A stretch of DNA of 28,401 nucleotides. Source: Pleurotus djamor (lineage: Eukaryota > Basidiomycota > Agaricomycetes > Agaricales > Pleurotaceae). Positions 1 through 11,200 of this stretch are shown piece after piece; the first letter of the stretch is position 1; each line of letters starts with the position of its first letter. Position numbers and translations under genes: made by a program. The stretch spans positions 1 to 28,401 of the forward strand of contig JAPEVF010000068.1 in assembly GCA_029747585.1 (NCBI GenBank), in the 5' to 3' direction. The notes under the pieces were generated by a model. That model made no database searches and had not been told where the DNA came from. It saw only the letters and a list, made by a program, of their open reading frames with translations.

Positions 1-37
1 CAACAACGCGGCCGCAGAGTCCTGCTTTACCTTCAAT

Positions 38-3000
38 ATGAAATTCGGCAGGAAGATCACTGTAAGAGTTTCAGGTCGTACTTCGTGAGGTCAGAAGTCA
101 CAGAAGTGCTCGCAGAATGATCTATACAATGAATGGCGGCCTTTCTATATCGACTACAACCGCTTAAAGCAAGAGTTGAAGGTACGCCAGTGGTACTATT
201 GGCTATTTTTGTGAACTTATTGATGAGACCGGCCTGCTCCGTTTGGATTTAGTTGAGGACCAGCGCAGTTTCGGAATGGTCGGATAAGGACGAGGAGGAG
301 TTCAGAGCCATGCTGTCTCAGGAGCTCGACAAAGTCTATGTTTTCCAGAAAGATAAGGTATATTCAATCGTTTATACCCGAAATTCGTGTGTTCAGGCGT
401 CCAATAGACTTTGGAACTCTCGCGGAGGATAAGAGACGCGGAGGAGCAAGTCAAAACCCTTGTCGAGACCGACTCTCAGTTATCCTCGCCGACGCATCAC
501 CACGGTCGCCGTAAACAAATCCCCGAAGTTTATGTTGGGAAATTGCCCCAACCACCGACTGTTCCTGGTGACGCGCCAATAGGAACGCATACAGTAGGCA
601 AGAGAGTACGCGTCGCAGATCCTCGCGCCGAGTCTTCGTCCGCTAACGGTTCCGGTGGCCACGCGCGGAACGGTTTAAGTAACGGCAATGGTAACGACGC
701 CGAGAGTCAGGGTCCATCACGCCCTATGTACACCCAAGATGACGGCTCGGACGCGGAAGATGATGAAGGTCATGGGCATCCTTATGCCGATGGTTCAGAC
801 GAAGACTCAGATTCGGGCTCGGATCTTGATGGAATGGGTATCACTATTTCCTTGGCTTGCGTTAAGCTTGAGCTGATCATTCTCAGATTCTGATACGGAT
901 GATTCTTACGACGCTCTTGAGGCACGCTTTCACGCCCTTGAAGACGAGGTCAGTACCTCTACTTGAACCGTTGCTTTTATATATTAATTTGTGTGATAGG
1001 TCGCTACACTTGTAGCAGACGTTCACGATCTCGCTCTTTATACCAAGCTTAATATTACTGGCTTTATGAAAATTCTCAAAAAACACGATGTGAGTGGCGT
1101 CTGCATGCGCAATCGGACTACGTATTAATGAGGTGACTTCTCGGCGTGAAGAAACAAACACCCGTACCCTTCAAGTCCACCTTCGTCAACACCTATCTCG
1201 CAGAACGTCCGTTCTACAAGTATAATTGGGATGCTCTCATAGTCAAGGTAACGCATGACAAGCGCACACATCCCGGATTACATTGATTTCTTTTGCGTTT
1301 GCAGCTATCTCACTTGTACGACCTTGTTCGTACACGAGGTCATCCTGTTGAGGGCGATGCTATGGCTGGAGCCGGTCAAAGTGCATTCGTACGCCAAACA
1401 ACCAAGTACTGGGTCCATCCGGATAACCTGGTTCCTCTGAAACTTGCGATCCTACGAAATCTTCCCGTGTTAGGTGAGACCCCAAGCCATCTTTCTCGCC
1501 ATCTCACCATGGTGCTAATTCCTTGTCATAGTCTTCGATCCTAATAAAGAGTTCGAACCTAAGGATTCCGCAATCACTTCCATATACTTTGATAATGAGG
1601 ATTTGGAACTCTATCTTGGTCGATTGGAGAAGACCGAAGGTGCTGAAGCTATCCGGCTTAGGTGGTATGGTGATGTCGATGTTAAGACGGTAAGCATTTT
1701 CATCCCCTTGCGTGTACGGTTCGCACCTAACCATCGCGATTTGTAGATTTTCGTCGAAAGAAAGACGCATAGAGAAGACTGGACTGGTGAGAAGTCCGTC
1801 AAGGCCCGCTTTCCCCTCAAAGAACACTTGGTCAACGATTTCCTTCGAGGTGAGGGCGTGCATTCGCAAATCCGGAACATTGCCTAATGTCCTCCGTAGG
1901 CGAATACACTGTTGAGCAACTCAAGGCTGAGTGGCAAGTCTTGGTAGCCAAGGGAAAGAAGACACAGGCCGAGGTAGACAGTATGGTCCAGCTCGCCAGT
2001 GAAGTTCAATACCGGGTTATCACTCGTGGACTCCAACCAGGTAAGCACAGGTACCTCCAAGCTCGCGGCTCGTTTGGAATGATACCCTCCCCTAGTCATG
2101 CGGACTTTCTACAACCGTACGGCCTTCCAACTCCCTGGAGATGCTCGTGTTCGTATCTCGCTCGATACCGAGTTGACTATGGTCAGAGAGGATAACTGGG
2201 ATGGCGTGACTCGCTCCGCGGATAACTGGAGGCGAACGGATATTGGCATCGACCATCCGTTTGATCAACTCCCTGAAGCCGACAAGGAGCTTTTCAAGTG
2301 GGCTTAGTGTGCTGTTGCTCTCTGTGAACGCTTGCTAACGAACCGACCTTCGTAGGTACGGTGTCTTGGAAGTTAAGCTTCAGACACAGTTTGGACAGGA
2401 ACCTCCCAAGTGGGTGACGGACCTTGTGCAGTCACATCTTGTGGAAGCCGTGCCCAAGTTCAGGTGAATCAATACTTTCTTGTCTTCAATTCACCGTATT
2501 GATCAAGAAATCTAAAGTAAATTCATTCATGGATGTGCTACCCTTCTACCTCACCGTGTTGACCTCGTTCCCTTCTGGCTACCTCAAAGTGAGTTGTCTA
2601 CATCCCCATGTACCTTTCCTCATCTTGATGCCTTCAACAGTGGACACCGACATTCTCAAGCCAAACACTGGTTACCTCTCTATCATCGAGCGCCCTGGAC
2701 ATTCGCATACCAGTTCAGGCTCCACTTCTCAAGCCAGTCCTGGATCGGAAACACCGTTATACACCGAACCACTGTCTGAAGGTGAAGAAGACGAGGAAAT
2801 CGATCTTGCTCCCGCCAGAGATGAACACAAGCGAACTGGCTTGTCCGGAAAGGAAGTTGAGGAGGCCATAGCTTACCGCGAGCAAATGCTCAAGGAGCGA
2901 CGTCAATCTGAAGGCGAAGGTGCCAGAGGTCGTCGCACGAAGATTGTTGGCAACGGGGGAATCGATGTTAGCGAGGACATTGAGGGGAGTGATGATGAGA

Positions 3001-3652
3001 GAACCCCGTTCCTCAAAGCGAGGAAGGGTAGCGTAGCTCCTTCTAAACCAAGAGCCTTGTCTATCGATCCCCTCGTGCCCTCGTCGGCCTTTGATGAAAC
3101 ACTCAAGGATCGTCTACGCAATGCCGATGCTCGCGAAGACACGCATCGTGAGCTTCATACCGCTGACGAGGATGAAGAGCAAGACGAAGGCGTTCCTCAG
3201 GGTGAAGATAGGTTACTTGAGAGACGTTGGAGGGCTCCGAAAGGAAAGCGTATCGCTGTTCCAGTGCGAATTGAACCCAAGGTCTACTTCGCAGCTGAAC
3301 GAACCTTCCTCGTAAGTCTTGTCATATTCTTCTCTCAATTCATCTCAGGACTCAATTTGCCGGGGAATAGAAATGGTTAAACATCTCTGTCGTGATTGGG
3401 ACCATCGCTACGACTCTATTGAACTTCGTCCCACCAGATGATCCTCGGGGTTTGATCAGCGCTGCCGTGTTCACTTTGGCCGCCCTTGTTGCCATCGCAT
3501 ACGCTGGAGGGGTTTTCGTCTATCGAGCAATACGCATACGCCAACGACGAGCTGAAGGCTTATATTACGATAAGTACGGACCCAGCGTCCTGTGCTTCAT
3601 GCTGCTAACAGCCGTGGCAACGAACGTTGGGCTGAGGTTGTCAGAGCTGTGA
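38..3652 (+). CDS. VTC4: VTC4-type vacuolar transporter chaperone, polyphosphate polymerase subunit
   Basis: Catalytic subunit of the vacuolar transporter chaperone complex, which makes polyphosphate from ATP and moves it into the vacuole. Sixteen exons keep phase throughout: 38-61, 116-181, 253-357, 408-837, 887-948, 1000-1089, 1152-1247, 1305-1473, 1532-1689, 1747-1849, 1900-2040, 2096-2297, 2356-2463, 2518-2588, 2641-3311, 3371-3652 (925 aa). The SPX domain starts at MKFGRK, with [20 protein letters not shown] (11-30) and [16 protein letters not shown] (246-261), and is interrupted by a Ser/Asp/Glu-rich insert (about 90-225). The polymerase core (about 292-610) has RLRWYG (389-394), ERKTHREDW (404-412), VLEVKLQT (552-559) and FWLPQM. 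RLR and the Lys of ERKTH match nucleotide/phosphate-binding positions known in yeast Vtc4, favouring VTC4 over VTC2/3. An acidic linker leads to three membrane helices (about 836-922). The ATG at 38 gives the canonical SPX start. The least certain junction is exon 12/13, which needs a GTGGGC donor to bypass a TAG. Confidence 0.95.
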
Positions 3653-6192
3653 ACCATTTCCCCTTCCTCTCTTGCTGTTTCGTTACTCCGCCCAGGACTT
3701 TTACATTTATATGTCATGTCTGTTTTTGAAGATATGTAGCATATCTATAGTTAGCTTTGCACTTGATGTTCCTCCGCATGCACCGCACTTATCGAGCTTC
3801 AAAGATATTGTCTGTCGAGCCATGATCAGGACTGACTTGGGAACTGGAAGCAGTTCCGGGACTCTGGAGCGCCGCATGGATCCCGCTGCACGAGCTAGTC
3901 CCTTCATAGGGTGGTATGACCTTGAAACATGCTGATACGCCTCCCAATACTACAGCTGCAATTGGATCGTGTTGATCGTTTCCCCATCGTCTCAAGGTTT
4001 TCCAGGAGGGCCCACGGCTGCCCCTGAATTTCGCGGTCTCCGCACAGCCACCTACTTCCTGGTCGTATTGCTTCCGGGTCAATGCCGACATAGAAAAACA
4101 TGGATGGACCATTTGGACGGTGGCCTTTCTCAATGTGTCGTAGCATTTATCAGTGCTAGAAAGCGCATCTTTTCCCAGTCTTTTCCAGTGATCCATGAAG
4201 GAATATTCTTGCTTTTAGCTTGCCCTTGATCGGCAATGTTTGACTGAGGGAAATGGGGTCTTCGCAACAAGGGCACAACTTTGTCTGGCAGTGGTGGAGT
4301 TCCCAGGTAAGCGCATGCCGAGTTATTTTCCATCATTTATCACCGTCACTGTTAGAGGAGTGAGAAAGCCGCCTTGTGATTCTTCCGTAGGAGTACCCAG
4401 CATTGTCTTCGTCCCGTGCGCCCCTGCGGGTTGGTATGTCATAGTGGAAGACAGGAGGTTTCGCGTAAGTATTGGGAGAGAAGGACATAAAAGCAAATGC
4501 GGACGAAGAATCGTATTCTTCGTAGCGGCATCAAATTCGCACACCAACCTAAATGGTCTCGGAAAGACAGCCCCGGCTCTATGGACATGTCGTGCCTTAT
4601 GATATGGGTAGCGATAGTGAGTAAGCGCCGTTGAAGGCGGACTGACATGTGCTTAGAGGGACAGCGAGGCTTCGAGCGAAAGCCCAAGCTTCAAAGCCGT
4701 TCGAGGCCGTTGGGGAAGCTTTAGTGTCGCTACTTAATGACTTTATATCTAGAGCCCCGCAATTTCCCCGACGAAGGGACCATTTACTAGGACACTCCTG
4801 CAGGGCAGCAGCTATCTCTTAGTCCCGGACGGAACCAATTGCCAACTGTCATAGGTAAGGTTAGTCGTAAGAAACGACATGTGGAAGTAAATTGGCAAAG
4901 CGCCGGTGAGCACGGCACCAACGCCAAGTTCGAACGTCGAGCGTAGTGTTGTTGCAAGTCAAAGACTCGTGGGGCGAACGCATACCCTTTTAGAAGGACC
5001 CTTTCCTAGTAACCAAGACGCATAGCACATCGATCCATCTCCACCATCTGAACCTGCGGAGGGCACCTTTCCGGTGGAGAGAAGCCAAACGATTCTGGAA
5101 ATCTCGATAGATTATTCTGTAACATAGGAGTACATCCTAGGATAGATGGGTCTGATCAAAGGTCCGTGAAACGTTCTGTGTGGGAGCGACGACGACGACA
5201 ACTACATTGTCGATCGGTGGAACGCCACGAACAGGTGCAGTGCCTAGTGATCAGTCCAGAGCACTGGCGAGCCTTGATCCCAGATAGCACGAATATAGGC
5301 AAAAGACCTCAATTGGTAGGGTCGCAGTGAAAGAATCTTGAGAATCCAACTTCAGGGTATACACGTCCCAGCCGGAAAAACGATCAAGCAGCAAACATAG
5401 TACATACTGGGGATTCCAGCCAGCCATTCCTTGTCCTGACTTGACGATGAGAAGGAATATATTGAGTAGGCTTTAGGACGATCCCGAGAATTTGGCTCCA
5501 GGGGCGGATAGAAATATGGCTACTTGACGTTCGACGGAGAAAAATGGGGTTCAAGGGTTAGACCTCTCGCGCGACTTGTCATTTCTGATAAGACGCCCAT
5601 AAAGTTCAGTCGAGGGGTGTCGAATGTCGAACCAAGACCTTGGGGTGTCAAAAGGGAGGTACAGGAAGTCCGGGTCCAATAACTGGATAACGCAGCCAGG
5701 CGGCAGTCCGTTTAGCAGATACAGCAAGAAAATGCAGGGGTAGAGCCAGTCGGAGCCGAGAGGAAGCGGTGACCACCTCATTGGATGGGATTGCGAAGAG
5801 GAATCCACGGACAGGAAAAGGGATACAACAGCATGGAATGTCAGCAAGTCGGTCGGTAGGCGGGGCTGCGGTAGTGCGAGTCAGGGTATTGCAAATAGCA
5901 CAGGGATATCTCCGTTGCAGTGAAGCTTCGTACAGATAGCGGGAGAACATCAGGGAGGTTGAACGTTGACATGGAGTTTATGGAGGAACAATAGCGGAAG
6001 TTCACATTGGAAATGCGCATGTCGCCTTTACGTTTTTTCCTGGAATGGGGAAAGCCTGATCGATGGCTATAACGATGGATTAAATTGAATGGCGGGGCAA
6101 GAATAAGAAAGCTTACGCACCGTTACGGAAATTAGAGTTCCTCCACACACACGTTGGCCTATGGTCCGGGAGATATGTCTTTTCATATTGGC

Positions 6193-6531
6193 TTATTGGG
6201 CTGTCACAGTGATTTGAATGATAACGGCGGATGCGGCGTCCTCCTCGATGCTTGGGAAGGACAGCAGCATCCGTCGGAGCTTACTCGCTCGTCCAGCTGA
6301 AGATGTCCAAAGGGGTACGAGTCGGATCTGGAGGTGGAGGGTGTAGTAGAAACACGGTGAGTGTTGTCCCTTGGGTCGACACCAGCTCCAGACTAGCACG
6401 TTATTAATGACTTTAACAAATGAGGACCCACTTTTGTCGACGAGATACATGACATAGGGCGCGGATGTGCAACACTCTTCGACACCCGAATCCTCCGAGG
6501 TCGACGAGACAGCCGTCTGAAGAGAGTCCAA
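6193..6531 (-). CDS. Unassigned open frame, possible terminal exon
   Basis: A 112-codon open stretch on the minus strand ends in TAA at 6193. Its beginning uses TTG, so it would have to be an internal or terminal exon, or be spurious. The translation includes CTSAPYVMYLVDKSGSSFVK and ends in IIQITVTAQ; I recognise no family. Upstream the frame is closed by a TGA about five codons before the TTG. No neighbouring exon could be joined with confidence. It may equally be a chance open frame in gene-poor DNA. Confidence 0.2.
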   Translation of the reverse strand: MDSLQTAVSSTSEDSGVEECCTSAPYVMYLVDKSGSSFVKVINNVLVWSWCRPKGQHSPCFYYTLHLQIRLVPLWTSSAGRASKLRRMLLSFPSIEEDAASAVIIQITVTAQ

Positions 6532-6589
6532 GCGGTGAGGAAAGCTTCATGACACTGACGCAATGTTGACTACTCAGTAGGTTCCATGT

Positions 6590-6841
6590 TCAAGTAGCAT
6601 CCGTACTGATTCGGGTGACGGTCGTCCCACATTGAGGACATCGAGCAAACGTCTACGCCAGAGGTAAGTAAGCCACTGCATCCTTTTAAAGCACAAAGAA
6701 GCTCACCTCGCGTAAGGTGATGACCATGGAACCCGTAGGTCTACCTACCAAGGCCTTGGAGAAACAAGGAACTGTGCGCAAGACCGAGAAACCATTCTCC
6801 CACAGCGTGCAGGTAGCCGCATTATATACCACGGCGCCCAT
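6590..6841 (-). CDS. Possible small two-exon ORF with a CxxC pair, 65 aa
   Basis: An ATG at 6841 opens exon 6707-6841 (45 codons, ending SMVITLRE). It is followed by a fungal-looking intron of 54 nt (6653-6706: GTGAGC donor, CTTAC branch-like site, GTAG acceptor). Joining in phase gives exon 6590-6652, which begins TFARCPQCGTTV and stops at TGA. The Cys-Pro-Gln-Cys-Gly element resembles half of a zinc ribbon, but a second Cys pair is missing. No family is recognised. Support rests only on intron quality and phase. It could be the start of a longer decayed gene or a chance arrangement. Confidence 0.27.
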
Positions 6842-6866
6842 GGGCGTTCGCTCACCACAGTCAACA

Positions 6867-7100
6867 TTAACATGAGCGGCCGATTAGAAGACCGTTTCTC
6901 GCGCTGGTGAGCTCATCGTGATGTGATGCGCGTCCATTACCACCAATCAGTATGTGAGATACAGCTATCATATCATCTGATAAGAAACAAGCCTGCTGAC
7001 CAGCGGTGTCAGTACAGACGTCTCTGAAAACAGGACATTCTCCCCTTTGAGGTTGTTGGGGGCAGCGAGCGCTGGACTGGCGCTGGGCGCCCATGGTTCA
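6867..7100 (-). pseudogene. Weak HNH-like relic (tentative)
   Basis: The minus-strand frame reads CPVFRDVCTD, then VSHILIGGNG and later SARNGLLIGRSC before a stop. The order 'C-x-V-F ... H-I ... x-R-N-G-L-L' recalls fungal HNH-type proteins of the HNH_2 kind, in which a Cys pair, an AHI motif and an (I/V)RNGLLL motif follow each other. The following His/Asp segment is absent and the frame closes at once. There is also an undetermined base at 7117. I regard this as a guess at a decayed fragment, not an intact nuclease. Confidence 0.12.
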
Positions 7101-7649
7101 ACCAGGTAGTACTTCCNAAAAAAGTTTCCGTCGCGGGGCGCGCGGCTGCACGTGATGAGACTACATCTTAGGGGCACCTCAATAATTCCTCTTCCTCGAA
7201 AATCTTCCCGGTAAGTTACCTTCAACTATAAGAGCGCTACCATCCTGAAGCTCATACCTACTACAGAGCCACTCGTGCGCTCGTCCCAGAGTACGCGATG
7301 CTGCTACAACACAAAGTCGTCGGGCGGTACCACGTGACCCCTGAGCGCAACCGCAAACTCCCTTTTTATGTGGGACGCTGGATTTCCCGTGGCATCGGAA
7401 TATACCATCCTACCCATCCCCCCACTTCACTCCATCCACCTCTCTATCCTTCTCATCCCATGTATCTTAACACATCGTCCTCCACGCTGAGCACGTACAA
7501 TCAATTTATCCGCTGATATTCGTTGGCCCTTGTTGGTCCTGCCGACCTCTACCAGGCTATGCAACACGAGGCCGACGCCTCATCGTCAAAGCTGTAAGTC
7601 TGCGAAAAAGTTTACCATCCTTCACTCCTTTGAGCTAGCTGCACGGCCT

Positions 7650-7666
7650 CGAAGCTTCAAGCTTCG
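7650..7666. repeat. Short near-perfect palindrome
   Basis: CGAAGCTT and AAGCTTCG flank a single central C, giving two 8-bp arms. The site lies in gene-poor DNA about 600 bp downstream of the TF1 stop. No function can be inferred; a dyad binding site or chance are both possible. Confidence 0.5.
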
Positions 7667-8260
7667 TAGGGGGACACGCATTTACCGAACACTGACGTCT
7701 TATTGCCAGCTTTTATGACGCTGTGTCAGATTAGGGCATTTCGCGACACTGTCGGGGATTGCTCAGATCCCATCGATTTAGCTGTTGTTCTAGCCTGAAC
7801 CATGCAGTATAGCCGTCTCAACGCCAATGCCAAATGCCAATCCCATGCCGTGAAAGCCTCAACCTCCCGGGTCTAACCAAGCTGTTGCCGTCTCAAAAAA
7901 GAAATAAATATTGTATTGTAAGGATCATTCAAAATTACCTAGCGCTTGTAATACAGAAACACTAATACTATCAAATGCAGGATCAATAGGGATACACGGT
8001 AGTTTGGAAGTTTGCCAAAAAGACAGGGTAAATAAGTGCAAAAAATGGGGGAATATACGAAAGGTTCAAACCAAGATATAATAGATTGTGAGTAAATATT
8101 TCTTTGAGGACCGTTTGTTGCGAGTGCTGATTCGAGAGGGTATGAAGTGGAGACTCCGTCCGTGCCGTTCTAATCAAGAAAAGGTGGTGGTGGAAGAGAG
8201 GATGGAATAGTTTATGGTGGAGGACGCCGGGTCCACTAGATGCTTGACGCGCTGCCAGGG

Positions 8261-11200
8261 TTAAACCAGCAGGAGTACCGAATTCTCCAGTAAGCTCTCT
8301 CGCCAATCAACGGCGATCGCTCGATTGTTATTGCTGTGGCCCACACCAGTGCTGACGTCCCGTTTTCGCCAGACAGACTCCATGAGTGCGCGAGTGGACA
8401 TAACGTTGCCCCAGCTCTCGTCCTGAGCCTGCAGACGTCCCTTCAAGAAGTCCCGCTGCGGCGATGAATCCGTCATGCACCCTGCGATGCAAATGGGGAA
8501 CACAAGTGATCGGTCGAGGATGGATCGGGGGAGCTGTTGAAAGTGTTGGACAATCATCTCTACGCTATGAACAACTTCGGGAACACCTATCGGAGAAAGG
8601 AGAGTCAGTCACGTGTCACAGGGGCAGAAGGGAAACAGAAACCAAGGTACGCACCTGGGTTACATCCATTGACGACAGTCTGAAGATATAGCAGTGCCGC
8701 CTCTCTAAAGATATTCGCGACCACCCGGCGCATATCGTCCGTCGAGTGCGATCCCGTTCCTTGATGGTCGCCATCCGCAGTAGCCCCATTCCCCGTCGCA
8801 TTCTGCTGGGCCAAGTTTGGATGCAACGGCGACCCCGGCGAGCTGAAGATATCCGCTCCATGATTGGCTCTCAACGCCTGCTCAATCCCATCACCGCGGC
8901 GGAGAAGTTCACGGAGGCTTAGTTTTCCGTGGCGTACTTCATTCGCTTTCCAATGGGCCAACGCGGATATCTCTGCTATCGCAAGCACGGCATCGTCGGG
9001 ACACCCCATCAACGCTTCCATATGCACCGGCGATGCTGCGAGATTCGTGAGGTCATCACCTGACAATCCAGCCCCCGGCCAGAAAGTCGGCGCCAATAGC
9101 CGTTTCCACAACCCGAAAAACTTGGGTGGTTGCATCAGCGAGATGCTTGAGAAGACATCAAACCACTAGAGGAAAGAAGCACAGAATTTGATATCAAGGT
9201 CAGCATATTGCCGTTTTCCTGAGATTGAGAAGATGGAAAGGAAGGGAAAGGGAAAGGAAGGAACGGAGGGAACAAGAAGGTCCATGGTCTTCGGAAAATG
9301 ATGGCTGATGGCGAAGCCGAGGCGGAAAGAAGCGGTGAACCCACGGAGGTCATGAAATGAAAGGGAGGAGTTGCGAACGAAAATGGGGATGCAATGACGA
9401 CGAAAGGAACGAAGAAGCAGTAAACTCACCATCGTCGTCTTCACGATCACCTGTTCAATCGACCGCATCGCCACCAACTTCGACTGCACATCAATATCGC
9501 CCGATCCCAACAGCCCAGAACTCTGCGCAACCCACTCATACGCAACACTCAACACCTGCCGCCACGCCGTCGCCCCACCCGAAAACAACGAAAAACTAAC
9601 CAGATGCAACGCCGCAATCGCATCGCCCGCATCATACTTCCCCTTAATCGCCTTCGCATTGACCAACTGCAAATACGCTTCATCATGGAAATACCGCGCC
9701 GTCGAATATTCCGGGTTCGGGTCAGGCGATTCCAAGCCCTGAGCTACGCGCATTCCGGTGTGATGGAGGGATGCCAGTGCGCAGACGGCATTAGTCACTG
9801 CACCGCGTGGTTCTTGGAGGATTAACTAAATAAAGACAAAACATAGTTCGGTAAGTCGCGTTGATCACAGGCAGTTTTTTCCGTATCAACGGAGAGGTGA
9901 GAAGAGTGGGAGAGGCAAAGGGAGTTGGGAAATAGGTAAACAAACAAAAAAGGGGGCAAGTGATTAATGATGCGGGGACAGTGCGCGATGCGGTGGGTTG
10001 GTGGTGGTGGGGAGGGAACTATCCGTGGAGTCAGGGGTAGGGTAAAGTGNAAAAGGAATATGATGATGATGTTGGTTTCCATGAGGCTCGTTCGGGGATA
10101 CGGAGGGGGAGGGGAATTGGGTTTGGTGAGATTGATGGTGATGGTATGAATATGAATATATCGCGGAATAGGGACGTGGATGCCCAAGCAAACACGGCGA
10201 ACAGCGAACGGGGAAGTAAGAGAAAACAGGGAACGACGCGGAAGCCAAAAAAACAAAGGGAAGAGAGAAAGATGAAAGATGGATCCAGGGATGTGGATGG
10301 GATGGAACGAAAACACAAACGAAAGAGGGGCGAGGGAAATCTAACTCACCGAGTAGGTCACATTCGTAACCGAATTACCCGCAAAAATATACTGTACTTT
10401 CCTCACATTCTCAAAATAATACATCACCAAATCTTGCTGCAACTGCGTCGTCGTCGTCGTGCTCGCATTGCCTGCGCTTTCACCGCTGCTCGTATCCGTG
10501 TTCGCGTTGGGGTTTTGCGCGTTCGAAGCGTTCGTCGTCGTCGTGGTGGTATGATCGAACCCAAATGGCGAGTGCGACGACGTATCATCCACCAACGTCC
10601 CAAAATCCGCACCTCCAGGCAGGGAGGGCAAATTAATCGACGGCGTCCCCGTAAGGATAGGATGCAACGTCGAAGACGACGACCCCGACGCACCCGCCCC
10701 CGAAAAATCAAAGAAATTGCGATCCATAAAATCGTTCGACGGTTGTGGTTGATGTGGTGTCAATGAATGCGGCGTATGCGAGTGCGGAGGTGTATTCGAG
10801 TGTGAATTATTCCCCTGCGTGCCCGAAGTAAGCGTAGACGTCGATGAAGTCGCGGAGTTTGTCGATAGTGACGAGGAAGATGGGAGGTTCACGGAGGTAG
10901 ATGGATTCGGCGAAATAGAATGCGAATGTGAGTGTGAATGACTCGAGGTATTATTCGAAGACCCATTATTGTGGTTATGGTTTAACCCTCCGAATATGGA
11001 GTTGGATGAACCTAGAGAAAAAGGGCAGTGTGGTTAGTTACGAGTTCGTTCGGTGTATGCGTTTACGTTTGCGTTTGAGAAGAATAGGAAATTGATAGAA
11101 AAAGAATAAAAGGATGAATCTGGGAAGGTTAAGCGAGAGAATGGCAATGTAAACAGTAAACGAGTGGGGTGGTGCAGAATACACAGCAATGGTTGCATAT

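Larger units (their letters stand above)
3653..8260. other. Gene-poor interval between VTC4 and TF1 (convergent 3' ends)
   Basis: This 4.6-kb stretch separates the stop codons of two convergent genes. Stops interrupt all six frames and no open frame exceeds about 135 codons. I recognise no domain, tRNA, rRNA, transposase or long repeat. The best coding hints are on the minus strand between about 6190 and 7225 and are listed separately. The part 3789-4196 has overlapping minus-strand open frames of 80-135 codons with no family signature. The 3' UTRs of both neighbours must lie at its two ends. It may hold decayed genes, non-coding transcripts or a fast-evolving orphan gene. Confidence 0.6.

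Noticed and set aside
2424..3380. 318-codon plus-strand open frame taken as a separate gene
   Set aside because: It reads through two VTC4 introns (2464-2517 and 2589-2640) and ends in a third; only its parts are real VTC4 exons.
5050..5060. GAACCTGCGGA, identical to part of the 3' end of fungal 18S rRNA
   Set aside because: Only 11 bases match; the next bases differ from the rRNA/ITS junction and no further rRNA-like sequence surrounds it.
10047..10766. 239-codon plus-strand open frame rich in arginine
   Set aside because: It is antisense to a TF1 exon and long intron; the arginine richness is the reverse reading of Ser/Thr repeats and pyrimidine-rich intron sequence.
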